Shown: positions 16,649 through 26,579 of the stretch, piece after piece
How positions within the stretch are numbered: the stretch's first letter is position 1
How the letters are laid out: each line of letters starts with the position of its first letter
From: Gluconobacter roseus NBRC 3990
Lineage (GTDB): Bacteria; Pseudomonadota; Alphaproteobacteria; Acetobacterales; Acetobacteraceae
DNA length: 64,000 bases
NCBI RefSeq assembly: GCF_006538885.1
Contig: NZ_BJLY01000001.1
Coordinates: 372,001-436,000, forward strand
Direction: 5' to 3'
Position numbers and translations under genes: made by a program
Notes under the pieces: model-generated
Told to the model about the DNA's origin: nothing
Databases searched by the model: none
Seen by the model: only the letters and a program-made list of their open reading frames with translations

Positions 16649-18133
16649 TCAGGGCTGTCGGCTGTCAGCCTGGATCCAGGAGGCGACATCCGCAGAGAGG
16701 GCATGGCGGCTGGCCGGGCGCGTATAGAGCATGTGGCCGCCCTGATAGAGATGCAGCGACACGCGATCTGCACCCACCGTCAGATGATCCTTCATCCAGT
16801 GTGCCGTTCCGAATGGGCAGGCCACGTCATAATAGCCATTGGCCACGAAGACGCGCAGGCCGGGATCGAGCGCCAGCAGGCGGTTGAGGACCGGGATCTG
16901 GTGGATCGGCGAGGGACCACCCGAACTCCACTTCCAGCTTCCGTTCACCTTAAGGGAGAGCAGGTCGTAGGTCAGCGGGGTCTTGAAGCCGAGTTCATTG
17001 GCCGCGTAGCCGGAAAAAGCATTGCCATAGGCGCGGCCGAAGCCGAACAGCGTCGGATCAGGGCTTTCGTCCAGACCATCGGCGGCGGGGTCGGCGATGG
17101 ACTGGGTAAAGTCGTACAGCCCGTACAGGCGGCCGTCGCGGGACATGATGTCATGCGAGCCGATGGCGGGGATGCCGTGCTGACGGGCGATCACATCCTG
17201 CGGCAGACCGGTCCGCTGGGCGATCTCGGCGTAAAGCGCCTGACCTTCGGTGCCGGACGGGAGCTTGCCGGCGATTTTCGGCAGATAGGTGTTCAGGGAC
17301 CACTGATAGGCGTCTTCGGCGGTCTTTTCCGTCACGTTCGGGCTCTGATGCGATGTGATCAGGCTTGGCATCATGAGGGCGGCGGAGAGCGGGTTTTCGT
17401 CCGTGTCGAGCAGAGGCATCTCGATGGCCGGGGAGATCATCACGATGCCGTTGAGCAGGATGCCCTGTTCCATCTGCAGCGCATTCGCAACCTGGATGGA
17501 GCGGATGCCGCCATAGCTTTCGCCCACGAGATAGTGCGGCGAGGCTTCACGACCGTTTGCCGACGTCCACAGGCCGATGGCCTTGGCGAAGGCGCTGGCG
17601 TCCTGTTTGACGCCGTAGAACTGGTCCCCGGCCTTGGCCGTATCGGCGGGGCGGGAATAGCCCGTGCCTACGGCGTCGATGAAGACCATGTCCGTGACGG
17701 GGAGCCAACTGTCGGGGTTGTCACCCATCGTCGCGTGGGTGCCGTCCGTCGGGTCCTTGGCGGGCATGGTCAGGGCCTTGGGGCCAGCGGCACCGAGGTT
17801 CAGATAGGCCGTGGCCGCACCCGGACCGCCATTGAAGAAATACGAGACCGGGCGGGTTCCGGCCGGAACGCCGTCCTTGGTGTAGGACACGTAGAACATG
17901 CGGGCAGTTGGCTTGCCGTCATGGTCGCGCAGAATGAGCGTGCCGGCATGGGCGGTATAGGCGATGCCGCCCAGATGATGGTGCGTGACGGAATCCGCGG
18001 GAAGGAGCGCTGCTTCGCCGGTCAGGGTATCGGACGGCTTGGCGTTTTCGGTTTTGGGAGCGTCGGCCGCCGCGGCCGTACAGATGGGGGAGAGGAGCGT
18101 TAAAGCGAGCAGGGCTGCGCGGCGGGTCATCAT
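16649..18133 (-). CDS. S10-family serine carboxypeptidase, secreted
   Basis: A 494-residue alpha/beta-hydrolase. The N-terminus MMTRRAALLALTLLSPICTA is a signal peptide. VSYFFNGGPGAATAY supplies the oxyanion hole, YLVGESYGGIRSI the nucleophile Ser206, ANGYYDVACPFG the Asp, and LYQGGHMLY the His. This matches bacterial S10 peptidases, periplasmic enzymes that remove C-terminal residues. It lies downstream of fumC on the same strand with a hairpin between them. Start: ATG 18133 with GGAGA upstream; a longer in-frame reading has no signal-peptide logic. Confidence 0.9.
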   Translation of the reverse strand: MMTRRAALLALTLLSPICTAAAADAPKTENAKPSDTLTGEAALLPADSVTHHHLGGIAYTAHAGTLILRDHDGKPTARMFYVSYTKDGVPAGTRPVSYFFNGGPGAATAYLNLGAAGPKALTMPAKDPTDGTHATMGDNPDSWLPVTDMVFIDAVGTGYSRPADTAKAGDQFYGVKQDASAFAKAIGLWTSANGREASPHYLVGESYGGIRSIQVANALQMEQGILLNGIVMISPAIEMPLLDTDENPLSAALMMPSLITSHQSPNVTEKTAEDAYQWSLNTYLPKIAGKLPSGTEGQALYAEIAQRTGLPQDVIARQHGIPAIGSHDIMSRDGRLYGLYDFTQSIADPAADGLDESPDPTLFGFGRAYGNAFSGYAANELGFKTPLTYDLLSLKVNGSWKWSSGGPSPIHQIPVLNRLLALDPGLRVFVANGYYDVACPFGTAHWMKDHLTVGADRVSLHLYQGGHMLYTRPASRHALSADVASWIQADSRQP

Positions 18134-18201
18134 CTGACGGGCATCTCCGGGGAAAGAAACAGGAATATTCCGCCGTATCAGTCCTGAGACGCAACGGCTA
18201 C

Positions 18202-18239
18202 CGCTGCCGCATGAAGTTTTCGTCATGCAGCAGCGTTTT
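18202..18239. terminator. Hairpin between fumC and the S10 peptidase gene, possible terminator
   Basis: A 13-bp stem with one mismatch, CGCTGCcGCATGA (18202-18214) against TCATGCaGCAGCG (18223-18235), with a TTTT run only on the plus side. For the minus-strand genes it lacks a T tract, so it may only attenuate or stabilise the fumC mRNA end. Confidence 0.4.
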
Positions 18240-18256
18240 GTAGGCCGGAAGCGCGA

Positions 18257-19660
<1,404 letters not shown>

Positions 19661-19785
19661 TGTCTGTTTTCGGCTTTCCTGCGGGTGGTCCGGCTCATTC
19701 CACGGGGGAAATTATCGCACAATCGCCGCAGGACAAAGGAAGACAGCCATAGAAAATCCGGATGCCGTCACAGGGAAAATGCCGT

Positions 19786-20682
19786 TCAGGATTCGACGGT
19801 CTGGGCGACCGGATGGCGGCCGTAAGTGTTGGTCAGGATTACACCCGCCATCACGATTGCACCGCCGAGCAGGGTGCGCAGGGACGGGACTTCGCTGGTG
19901 AGGATGTATGCCAGGACCATCGTGACGGGGGGCAGAAGATAGAGCAGGGCGGCTCCCCGGGATGCACCGAGATGGCCGATCACAAAGCCCCAGGCGGCGT
20001 AGCCGAACGCGGCCGGGAAGATGCCGAGTTCGAGCACGGAAACCTGCCCCTGCCATGAGGCGTGCGCGAAGCTCTCCAATCCCTGTGGAAGCCAGGGCGC
20101 AAGAAAGACCGCACCGGAAATCAGGACATAAGCAATCGTGGGCAGGGCCCCGTAACGGTGGATCAGGCGTTTTTGCAGGATCGTATAGAACGCTGCGCAG
20201 ACGGCGGCGCCGAAGACCAGTGTTGCGCCTGAACCAAAGGCCAAGCCGCCGCTCTGTCCCATGGCGATAAGGGCAACTCCGCTGAAACTCAGGAGTGATC
20301 CGACCCAGCCCCAGGGGGACATGCGCTCTCCGAGGAAGACCATCGCCAGAAGCCCGGCCATCAATGGCGCGGCACTGATGACGAAGCTGGCAGCAGCGGA
20401 GGAGACGGTCATTTCGCCGCAGTTGAAAAGGATATTATAGAGCGTGATCCCGAGGAGTCCGCAGGCGAGGATCTGCGGGATGTCCCGGGTCTGCGGTCGT
20501 TGCGGGCGTTTCCAGCACAGCCACAGGGCTGCCATGACTGCTGCCACCGCATAGCGTAGTGCTGCCAGCGGGACGGGCGCCAGATCATGCAGCGCAATCC
20601 GGACGACAGGGTAGGCGCTCGCCCATGACAGGATGGCCACGGCGACGAAGAACGGCAGGAAACGCCCGGAAGAATGTGTCAT
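19786..20682 (-). CDS. DMT superfamily transporter, EamA family
   Basis: A 298-residue inner-membrane protein with ten predicted helices in two EamA repeats. The first begins FLPFFVAVAILSWASAYPVVR, and GEMTVSSAAASFVISAAPLM is a hallmark of repeat one. The second repeat runs from about residue 150 to 285 and includes LGASRGAALLYLLPPVTMVLA. Such proteins export amino acids or other small metabolites; the substrate cannot be inferred here. It lies upstream of fumC in the same direction's reading order with 125 bases between, and downstream of the outer-membrane protein gene. It is not obviously in an operon. Confidence 0.9.
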   Translation of the reverse strand: MTHSSGRFLPFFVAVAILSWASAYPVVRIALHDLAPVPLAALRYAVAAVMAALWLCWKRPQRPQTRDIPQILACGLLGITLYNILFNCGEMTVSSAAASFVISAAPLMAGLLAMVFLGERMSPWGWVGSLLSFSGVALIAMGQSGGLAFGSGATLVFGAAVCAAFYTILQKRLIHRYGALPTIAYVLISGAVFLAPWLPQGLESFAHASWQGQVSVLELGIFPAAFGYAAWGFVIGHLGASRGAALLYLLPPVTMVLAYILTSEVPSLRTLLGGAIVMAGVILTNTYGRHPVAQTVES

Positions 20683-20737
20683 GATTGCCCATTATCAGGA
20701 ATATTTCCCGAACGGGAGACGGAGTTTATGCGGGGCT

Positions 20738-21736
20738 TCAGAATGTATGTTCGAAGGCCAGCGTCCCGATGACCTGACGGGTTGTGTCGCGGCCTGAAAG
20801 GGTCAGACCGACGCCGCCGAGAATGGAAGTGCTGGCGTTCCAGTTATATTCGATGGCAGGTGCGGCGAACCAGTCGTCTTCCGCGGGCGTGTTGAATGAC
20901 AGGTTCTGGGCGGCTGGTGCGGTCTGGAGGATCTGGCGTCCCTGCACATGGGAGCCGCTTGACCAGTCCCGGATCATGTCGAGTGCGAGGACGAGATGAC
21001 GAGTCAGGGAAAACTCGACGGATCCGCCGAAATTGCCGAAGGCTTCGCCGTGGGCGCGGCCGGAAAATCCTGTGCCGGTTCCGTAAACGCTCTGTCCGTT
21101 CAGGGATGTCGATGCAACGGGCTGGATTCCGGTGGCCCAGAGGCGGACGCGAAAGGGTCGCATGGAACCGAATTTGAATCCTGTCTGGTCGATCAGGCCG
21201 TAGCGGAAGGAATAGACGCCCGATCCGCTGCCATCCTGCGCGCGCGACAGCCGGTCGTAGCTTCCCGTTGGAAAATTCATGCCGAGATCGACGGTCAGGG
21301 TCGTGTGCTGCCAGCTTCCGGGCCAGAGCCTGCTCTGTCGATCCAGTGCCACGCCTTGCAACATAAAGGGCAGATCCGTGAATTTCAGACCGGACGGTGT
21401 TGCGGATCGCTGCCAGGAATACTGGACCTGTGGCGTGATATAGACCGAGATGCGGTTGGTGATGCCGTATTTCAGAATGACAAGTGAGCTGACGGAGCGC
21501 TGGACGCCGGGCAGGGGATGATAGTCTCCCTGCGAGCCAAACTGCCCGACGGGCGAGCCGACATAGAGATAGGGCTCGACATAGAATGCGCCGGCTTTTG
21601 GCAGCGGCGTGGGCGGGGAGAACAGGGAGCCTGAATAGGCCTGTTCATCTCCCGGAACGGCGCTGGCACGGGACGTGGGAACCAGTACGGTCGCGGTTAT
21701 GGACAGGCACAGGACAAGATCCAGCGGAAAGCGCAC
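20738..21736 (-). CDS. Outer-membrane beta-barrel protein, phenol-pathway MetA-like (PF13557 type)
   Basis: A 332-residue protein with a cleavable signal peptide (about 27 residues ending SRASA) and a C-terminal Phe, as expected for BAM-inserted barrels. Alternating aromatic strands run from AFYVEPYLYVG to GTLAFEHTF. It resembles the family labelled putative MetA-pathway of phenol degradation, whose members have no proven function. Start: the codon at 21736 is GTG with GGAAG 12 bases ahead. The region in front contains palindromes (21780-21860) that may include a promoter or the end of the ccm operon. An outer-membrane channel role is inference. Confidence 0.75.
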   Translation of the reverse strand: MRFPLDLVLCLSITATVLVPTSRASAVPGDEQAYSGSLFSPPTPLPKAGAFYVEPYLYVGSPVGQFGSQGDYHPLPGVQRSVSSLVILKYGITNRISVYITPQVQYSWQRSATPSGLKFTDLPFMLQGVALDRQSRLWPGSWQHTTLTVDLGMNFPTGSYDRLSRAQDGSGSGVYSFRYGLIDQTGFKFGSMRPFRVRLWATGIQPVASTSLNGQSVYGTGTGFSGRAHGEAFGNFGGSVEFSLTRHLVLALDMIRDWSSGSHVQGRQILQTAPAAQNLSFNTPAEDDWFAAPAIEYNWNASTSILGGVGLTLSGRDTTRQVIGTLAFEHTF

Positions 21737-21838
21737 GGCTTCACAGACTTCCAGACAGTGACGGATAAAACGGAAACGATCGTTTTCCCTTTCGGGTTCA
21801 CGGAACCTGATCGTCTGTTTTTGTCTGAAAGTTTGTCT

Positions 21839-21858
21839 CAGCCCCTGATGCGGGGCTG
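21839..21858 (-). terminator. Hairpin at the 3' end of the ccm operon
   Basis: Perfect 7-bp stem CAGCCCC / GGGGCTG with a six-base loop, just after the stop of the zinc-ribbon gene. No clean T tract follows, so it may need Rho or act only as an mRNA-end stabiliser. Confidence 0.45.
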
Positions 21859-21866
21859 ACGGGAGG

Positions 21867-22148
21867 CTATTTCAGCCAGCGATCGCCGCTGAAACGGTTG
21901 TGGGAGAACAGGAAACCGGCCACGAGCCCGATGGCGGCGAACAGGATGGTCCACAGCGAAATCGGCAGTAGCAGGGTTGAGACCGCTGCAAGCAGGACCA
22001 TGCCGGCAAAGGCGCAGACGGCGGATTCGATGATCCTTGGGCCGTAATGACGCTCGGCACCGCAGTTCGGGCATTTCTCCGATGTCGGACGCATGGGCTG
22101 GCGGCAGACGGGGCACAGCGCGATGGCGTTGGCTTCGGGTTTTCTCAC
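21867..22148 (-). CDS. Zinc-ribbon small membrane protein at the end of the ccm operon
   Basis: A 93-residue protein. CPVC and CPNC pairs (Cys12, 15, 26, 29) form a zinc ribbon, followed by two hydrophobic helices (about 40-60 and 65-83) and a short basic tail. Its GTG start overlaps the ccmI stop (GTGA), so it is translationally coupled to cytochrome c maturation genes. I do not recognise a named family. A role in heme or apocytochrome handling is only suggested by position. Metal or redox sensing at the membrane is an alternative. Confidence 0.75.
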   Translation of the reverse strand: MRKPEANAIALCPVCRQPMRPTSEKCPNCGAERHYGPRIIESAVCAFAGMVLLAAVSTLLLPISLWTILFAAIGLVAGFLFSHNRFSGDRWLK

Positions 22149-22885
22149 TGGCCGTTATTCTCCTGATGTTCGCCAACGGCGATACGCGCTTCCACAGCCA
22201 TGCGCCAGGGCGCGTCGGCCGGTGCCGCAGCAAGGGCGCGGCGATAGAGGTCAAGGCTTTCACCAGAGATATGGCTGCCGTTGCGACTTTCAAGCTCGGC
22301 GAGGCGGATAGCAAGTTCGGGCTCGAAATGGGCGTCGAGCGCGGCCTTCCAGTCGCGGATCGCAGCATCCGTCATACCGGATTTTGCTTCGACCTGTCCC
22401 AGAAGAAAGTGTCCGGTCGCATAGGTCTGCGATCCGGGAGGGATGGTGGCCACTTCGGTCTGGAGCTTGTGGATCATCTGCAGGCCCTTCGCGTCCGGGC
22501 CCGTCTGCCGTCCACTCAGGGGCTGGGGCGGCAGGGAGGGATGACCGTTGACGATATAAAGCGCGAAGGCCAGCACCGGGATACCGAGCCCGACGGCTGC
22601 GACCGGCAGGACGCGGCTGCGCTTGGCCGGTTCCGTGTTCAGGTCCTCGACGGCGGCTTCGCCATCCGTGGCCAGCAGGCGGCGCTGAACTTCCAGACGG
22701 GCGGCCTTGTATTCTTCGTCGTTGATCAGAGCGAGGGCGTGGTCGCGCTCTAGATCGCCGAGCTGTCCACGATACAGGGTGAGGGCGGAGTCACGGGCGT
22801 TGACGCGCCGGCGCAGGGTGCGCAGCCCCAGAAATGCGGGACACAGGGCCACCGCCGCGATTATCAGGATTCCCAACCAGAACAA
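22145..22885 (-). CDS. ccmI: Cytochrome c maturation protein CcmI (apocytochrome chaperone)
   Basis: A 246-residue membrane protein. The N-terminal helix FWLGILIIAAVALCPAFLGL is followed by RVNARDSALTLYRGQLGDLERDHA, a coiled segment typical of CcmI/CycH. A second helix (about 78-92) leads to a periplasmic TPR-like domain, including YATGHFLLGQVEAKSGMTDA. It holds apocytochromes for heme ligation. The start is TTG 22885 with GGGAG eight bases upstream; the ccmH stop TAG lies within this leader. Confidence 0.9.
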   Translation of the reverse strand: MFWLGILIIAAVALCPAFLGLRTLRRRVNARDSALTLYRGQLGDLERDHALALINDEEYKAARLEVQRRLLATDGEAAVEDLNTEPAKRSRVLPVAAVGLGIPVLAFALYIVNGHPSLPPQPLSGRQTGPDAKGLQMIHKLQTEVATIPPGSQTYATGHFLLGQVEAKSGMTDAAIRDWKAALDAHFEPELAIRLAELESRNGSHISGESLDLYRRALAAAPADAPWRMAVEARIAVGEHQENNGQ

Positions 22886-22890
22886 AAAGT

Positions 22891-23361
22891 CTACTCCCGG
22901 CCCGAAAGGGCATCCAGACGCGCGCGCTCGTCATCCGTGAGCGGCGCAGGCGTGACGACGGTGCGGCGTCTCGTCGCACGCCATGCAATGACAAGTCCGG
23001 CCACCAGCGCGAGCGCCGGCATCAGCCAGAGCAGGGCGGTGGACCATGAAAACTGTGGGGCCAGACGGATGAACTCGCCGTAGCGTTCGGTCATCCAGTC
23101 CATGATCTGCTGATCGGATTTTCCGGCCGAGACCTGCTCGCGCACGACCTTGCGCAGATCGCGGGCGAGGGGCGCGCTGCTGTCCTCAATACTTTCGTTC
23201 TGACAGACGAGGCAGCGCAGATGCGCACCGATGGCTTCGGCACGCTTTTCCTGCGCCGGGTTCGGCAGCATCTCGGCGGGATCGTCCACGGCGAGGGCTA
23301 CGCCACCGCCGATCAGGCCAGCGGCGAGCAGCAGCGCCGGAAAGCGTCTGGATGCCTTCAT
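22891..23361 (-). CDS. ccmH: Cytochrome c maturation protein CcmH (thiol reductase/heme lyase subunit)
   Basis: A 156-residue periplasmic, membrane-anchored protein. The signal helix at 8-25 is followed by the mature segment with HLRCLVCQNESIEDSSAPLA, whose Cys50-Cys53 pair reduces apocytochrome CXXCH motifs. The C-terminal helix LLWLMPALALVAGLVIAWRA anchors it. The tail of about 25 residues is longer than in E. coli CcmL-type proteins and is rich in Arg and acids. The ATG overlaps the stop of ccmG (ATGA). Confidence 0.95.
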   Translation of the reverse strand: MKASRRFPALLLAAGLIGGGVALAVDDPAEMLPNPAQEKRAEAIGAHLRCLVCQNESIEDSSAPLARDLRKVVREQVSAGKSDQQIMDWMTERYGEFIRLAPQFSWSTALLWLMPALALVAGLVIAWRATRRRTVVTPAPLTDDERARLDALSGRE

Positions 23362-23912
23362 AATCCGGCCAGCCTCGGACGGATTTCCGCCTCGTAGATC
23401 TGGGGATCGAGGGCCGCACTTCCATGCCAGATGATCCGGCCGCCGGGTGCGACCAGAAAGCTCTCTGGCACGCCGGTCACGCCCCAGTCGATCGCGACGC
23501 GGCCATGACGGTCGGACGCGACGCGGGCATAGGGGGAGCCGTCGCGCTGGATGAAGGCGCTGGCGTTTTCGGGCTTGTCTTCATAGGCGATGCCCCAGAT
23601 CGGCATGTTGCGCGAAATGGCGCGCAGGCCGGGCATTTCCGCCACACAGGGGATGCACCATGAGGCAAAAAAATTGACCAGAACCGGGCGGTGCTGGGCC
23701 TTGAGTTCCGCATCGGTGAAGCCGTCGCCGAGGCCGGGGAGGCCCGGCATGGCGAAGCTCGGGATGGGCTTGCCGACATTGGGGTTCTTGATGGCGCGCG
23801 GGTCGAAGGCGCCGCTGCGCATGTCGCTCAGCATCCGCCAGAAGCCGACACCGAGGACGCCTGCGCCGATGATGGGAACGGCCGTGAGGATGCCGCGTCG
23901 TGTTGCGTTCAT
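23358..23912 (-). CDS. ccmG: Thiol:disulfide interchange protein CcmG/DsbE
   Basis: A 184-residue thioredoxin-fold protein tethered by an N-terminal helix (RGILTAVPIIGAGVLGVGFW). The active site FFASWCIPCVAEMP has Cys86 and Cys89. The VTGVPESFLVAPGG strand carries the cis-Pro. It keeps apocytochrome cysteines reduced in the periplasm, feeding CcmH. A strong ribosome site (GAGGAGAGAGGG) precedes the ATG. It is fully normal for the family. Confidence 0.95.
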   Translation of the reverse strand: MNATRRGILTAVPIIGAGVLGVGFWRMLSDMRSGAFDPRAIKNPNVGKPIPSFAMPGLPGLGDGFTDAELKAQHRPVLVNFFASWCIPCVAEMPGLRAISRNMPIWGIAYEDKPENASAFIQRDGSPYARVASDRHGRVAIDWGVTGVPESFLVAPGGRIIWHGSAALDPQIYEAEIRPRLAGL

Positions 23913-23924
23913 GTCCCTCTCTCC

Positions 23925-25904
23925 TCAGGCACGGGCCATGTTGCGGGCGGCGGCGCGCTTGGGGGCGCCGATCCGCATCCGGCGGTCGGACAGCGAGAAC
24001 GCGCCGCCAATGGCCATGACCAGTCCGCCCAGCCACATCCAGGGCGCGAGCGGATTGCGGTGCAGACGCAGAACGTAGGTCGTGTACTTACCCGTACCGT
24101 GCCGGTCACCGACCACGCCGTACAGATCGGTGATGAAGTTGGTGTGGATGGCGACTTCGGTCGTGGTCTGGCTCTGCGTCGTGAAGTCGCGCTTTTCGGG
24201 ATGCAGGATCGTCACGAGCTTGCCGTTATGGCGGATGGCGATGTCGGCCTGCATGGCCTTGTAGTTCGGGCCGATATAGTCGTGCACGTCGAGCAGCGTC
24301 CAGTCGTCGCCGGCCAGCGAGCGGGTCTCGCCGATATGGACTTCGACGATGGCGTGCTGCGCCTGCGACATGCCGCACAGACCAAGCACGGTGATGCCCG
24401 CGCCGATATGGGCGAGAGCCGCGCCCCAGCTTGAGCGCGGCAGGTGCTTCATACGCTCCCACACGCCCTGTGCGGACGTATGGCCAATGCCGATCCGGCG
24501 CAGGACGTCAGACGCGGAGGCTGCGATGACCCAGATGGCGAGCGCGCCGCAGGCGATGGGCAGGACACCGGAGAGCTTCCAGAAGCACAGAACCAGACCG
24601 ATCGCGGCGATGCCGGCGGCGGCATAGAGATGCGAGAAGGTCCGGGCGAGCTGCGCGCGCTTCCACGGCAGGGCCGTGCCGACGCCCATGGCCAGCAGGA
24701 GCGGCAGGGTCAGCGGGATCGTGGCGGCGTCGAAGAACGGTTTGCCGACGGAAATGGTGCGGCCAGCCAGAAGCTGCATGAAGGGCGGGTACATCGTGCC
24801 GGTCACGACCACGGCGCAGATCGAGCAGAGCAGGATGTTGTTCAGGACCAGCGAGCCTTCACGCGAAATCGGCGAGAACAGGCCGGTCGAGGTGAGGGAG
24901 GGCGCGCGCCATGCGAACAGGGCGAGTGAGCCGCCGATGACGATGGCGAGCAGGGCCAGGATGAACACACCACGGGCGGGATCGTTGGCGAAGGCGTGGA
25001 CCGAGTTCAGGATGCCCGAGCGGACGAGGAAGGTGCCGGACAGTGAGAACGAGAAGGTCGCGATGGCCAGCAGGACCGTCCAGATTTTCAGGCCTTCGCG
25101 CTTTTCCACGACGATGGCGGAATGCACGAGGGCCGTGCCCGTCAGCCAGGGAATGAGAGAGGCGTTTTCCACCGGATCCCAGAACCAGTAACCGCCCCAG
25201 CCCAGCACATAATAGGACCACCAGGAGCCCAGCGCGATGCCGCAGGTCAGGAAGCACCAGGCCGCCACGGCCCAGGGACGGACCCAGCGGCCCCATGCCG
25301 CATCGACGCGGCCTTCGATCAGGGCGGCGACGGCGAAGGCGAAGGGGACAGCGAAACCGACATAGCCGGTGTAGAGAATGGGCGGATGGAAAGCGAGGCC
25401 CGGATCCTGCAGGAGCGGGTTCATGCCCTGACCGTCCATCGGAGCCGGGAAGACGCGGTCGAACGGATCGGATGTCAGAAGGCAGAACATCTGGAACCCG
25501 GCGGAGACGCCGCCGAGAATGGCCAGAACGCGTCCACGCAGGATGTCCGGCAGGTTGCGGCCGAACAGCGAGACCGCGCCGCCGCAGACAGCGAGGATCA
25601 GCGTCCAGAGCAGGACAGAGCCTTCATGGTTTCCCCAGATGCCGGTGATCTTATAGAGCAGCGGTTTGGAGACGGCGGAGTTGGCTGCGACGTTCTGGAC
25701 CGAGAAATCGTCGCTGACAGCGCACATGACGAGGCACAGGAACGAATAGCCCAGCGCGATAAGCTGCGAGACCGCGAGATAGGGCGCGAGCCCCACGAGG
25801 CGGGCATCGCGGCGGTTTGCGCCCCAGAGCGGGACAGCGAACTGCACGAGGGCAAGCACGCAGGCGAGAGCCAGGGCAAAATGGCCCTGTTCAGGTCCGA
25901 ACAT
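23925..25904 (-). CDS. ccmF: Cytochrome c heme lyase subunit CcmF
   Basis: A 659-residue polytopic membrane protein with about 15 helices. The WWD heme-handling segment reads GWGGYWFWDPVENASLIPWL. Conserved His-bearing periplasmic loops include GNHEGSVLLWTLIL and AFHPPILYTGYVG. The C-terminal periplasmic domain (about 550-620) has KYTTYVLRLHRNPLAPWMW and an SDRRMR tail. It attaches heme delivered by CcmE to apocytochrome. The stop is 12 bases ahead of ccmG; the start follows ccmE by seven bases. Confidence 0.97.
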   Translation of the reverse strand: MFGPEQGHFALALACVLALVQFAVPLWGANRRDARLVGLAPYLAVSQLIALGYSFLCLVMCAVSDDFSVQNVAANSAVSKPLLYKITGIWGNHEGSVLLWTLILAVCGGAVSLFGRNLPDILRGRVLAILGGVSAGFQMFCLLTSDPFDRVFPAPMDGQGMNPLLQDPGLAFHPPILYTGYVGFAVPFAFAVAALIEGRVDAAWGRWVRPWAVAAWCFLTCGIALGSWWSYYVLGWGGYWFWDPVENASLIPWLTGTALVHSAIVVEKREGLKIWTVLLAIATFSFSLSGTFLVRSGILNSVHAFANDPARGVFILALLAIVIGGSLALFAWRAPSLTSTGLFSPISREGSLVLNNILLCSICAVVVTGTMYPPFMQLLAGRTISVGKPFFDAATIPLTLPLLLAMGVGTALPWKRAQLARTFSHLYAAAGIAAIGLVLCFWKLSGVLPIACGALAIWVIAASASDVLRRIGIGHTSAQGVWERMKHLPRSSWGAALAHIGAGITVLGLCGMSQAQHAIVEVHIGETRSLAGDDWTLLDVHDYIGPNYKAMQADIAIRHNGKLVTILHPEKRDFTTQSQTTTEVAIHTNFITDLYGVVGDRHGTGKYTTYVLRLHRNPLAPWMWLGGLVMAIGGAFSLSDRRMRIGAPKRAAARNMARA

Positions 25905-25911
25905 CAGGCGG

Positions 25912-26415
25912 TCAGCCCCCTGCTTTCTTTGCGGTCATGGTGTCCCAGCTCGACGCGTCCGGAGCCTTGCCGAAGCGCGGGTCCCATTTTCCGGTGCGCT
26001 TGAGTTCGTCCGCGACTTCCTTGGGCATGTAGGTCTCGTCATGCTTGGCGAGGACTTCGCTGGCCGTGAAGCCGCCATTCTTCTGGACGGTGCCCAGGGC
26101 GACGACGCTCTGTCCTTCGCGGAACAGGTCGGGGAGGATGCCAGTGTAATGGACCTCGACCGCGGCCTGCCCGTCCGTGACTTCAAAGGCGTTCACGGGG
26201 GTGCCGTTCTCGTTGATGCGGTGCAGGCTGCCGGCCATGACCATGCCGCCGAGGCGGATGGTGCGGTCGGGCGAAGGCGGGTTGGCCTTCACCTGCGAGG
26301 GCGCCATGAAGAACACGATATTGGACGAGAACGCCCGCAGCGTCAGGGCGGCGGCGGAGCCGACACAGGCCAGACAGGCGATGACGATCCAGAGGCGACG
26401 GGTCTTGCGGGTCAT
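25912..26415 (-). CDS. ccmE: Heme chaperone CcmE
   Basis: A 167-residue protein with an N-terminal membrane anchor (RLWIVIACLACVGSAAALTL) and a beta-barrel OB-fold domain. EVLAKHDETYMPKEV carries the heme-binding His125 and Tyr129. It receives heme from CcmC/CcmD and passes it to CcmF. The tail after residue 145 is short and Ala/Lys-rich. The ATG at 26415 overlaps the ccmD stop (ATGA). Confidence 0.97.
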   Translation of the reverse strand: MTRKTRRLWIVIACLACVGSAAALTLRAFSSNIVFFMAPSQVKANPPSPDRTIRLGGMVMAGSLHRINENGTPVNAFEVTDGQAAVEVHYTGILPDLFREGQSVVALGTVQKNGGFTASEVLAKHDETYMPKEVADELKRTGKWDPRFGKAPDASSWDTMTAKKAGG

Positions 26416-26579
26416 GATGCTGACCTTTCACGACGGCGGGCATGGCCCTCAACGGCGGCCAGACGGGCCTTGGATTTCCGCAGGCGCAGGGCGGCACCGA
26501 CACCGAGGACGAGCGAGCAGCCCAGCGTCAGGCCGTATGAGGCCGCAATGTAGGGCCAGTGGTTCGGGAGATGCATCAT
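26412..26579 (-). CDS. ccmD: Heme exporter protein CcmD (small)
   Basis: A 55-residue protein, MMHLPNHWPYIAASYGLTLG followed by one membrane helix and the basic tail LRLRKSKARLAAVEGHARRR. The order YIAASYGLT-helix-basic tail is diagnostic for CcmD. It helps release holo-CcmE from the CcmABC complex. Start and stop both overlap neighbours by four bases (ATGA), so it is tightly coupled between ccmC and ccmE. It is easily missed because of its size. Confidence 0.93.
   Translation of the reverse strand: MMHLPNHWPYIAASYGLTLGCSLVLGVGAALRLRKSKARLAAVEGHARRRERSAS

Noticed and set aside
16441-16773. Possible frameshifted N-terminal extension of the phytochrome gene in another minus frame
   Set aside because: The upstream frame has no PAS-like motif and the Cys-containing block needs no more N-terminal sequence, so a non-ATG start is simpler than a frameshift.
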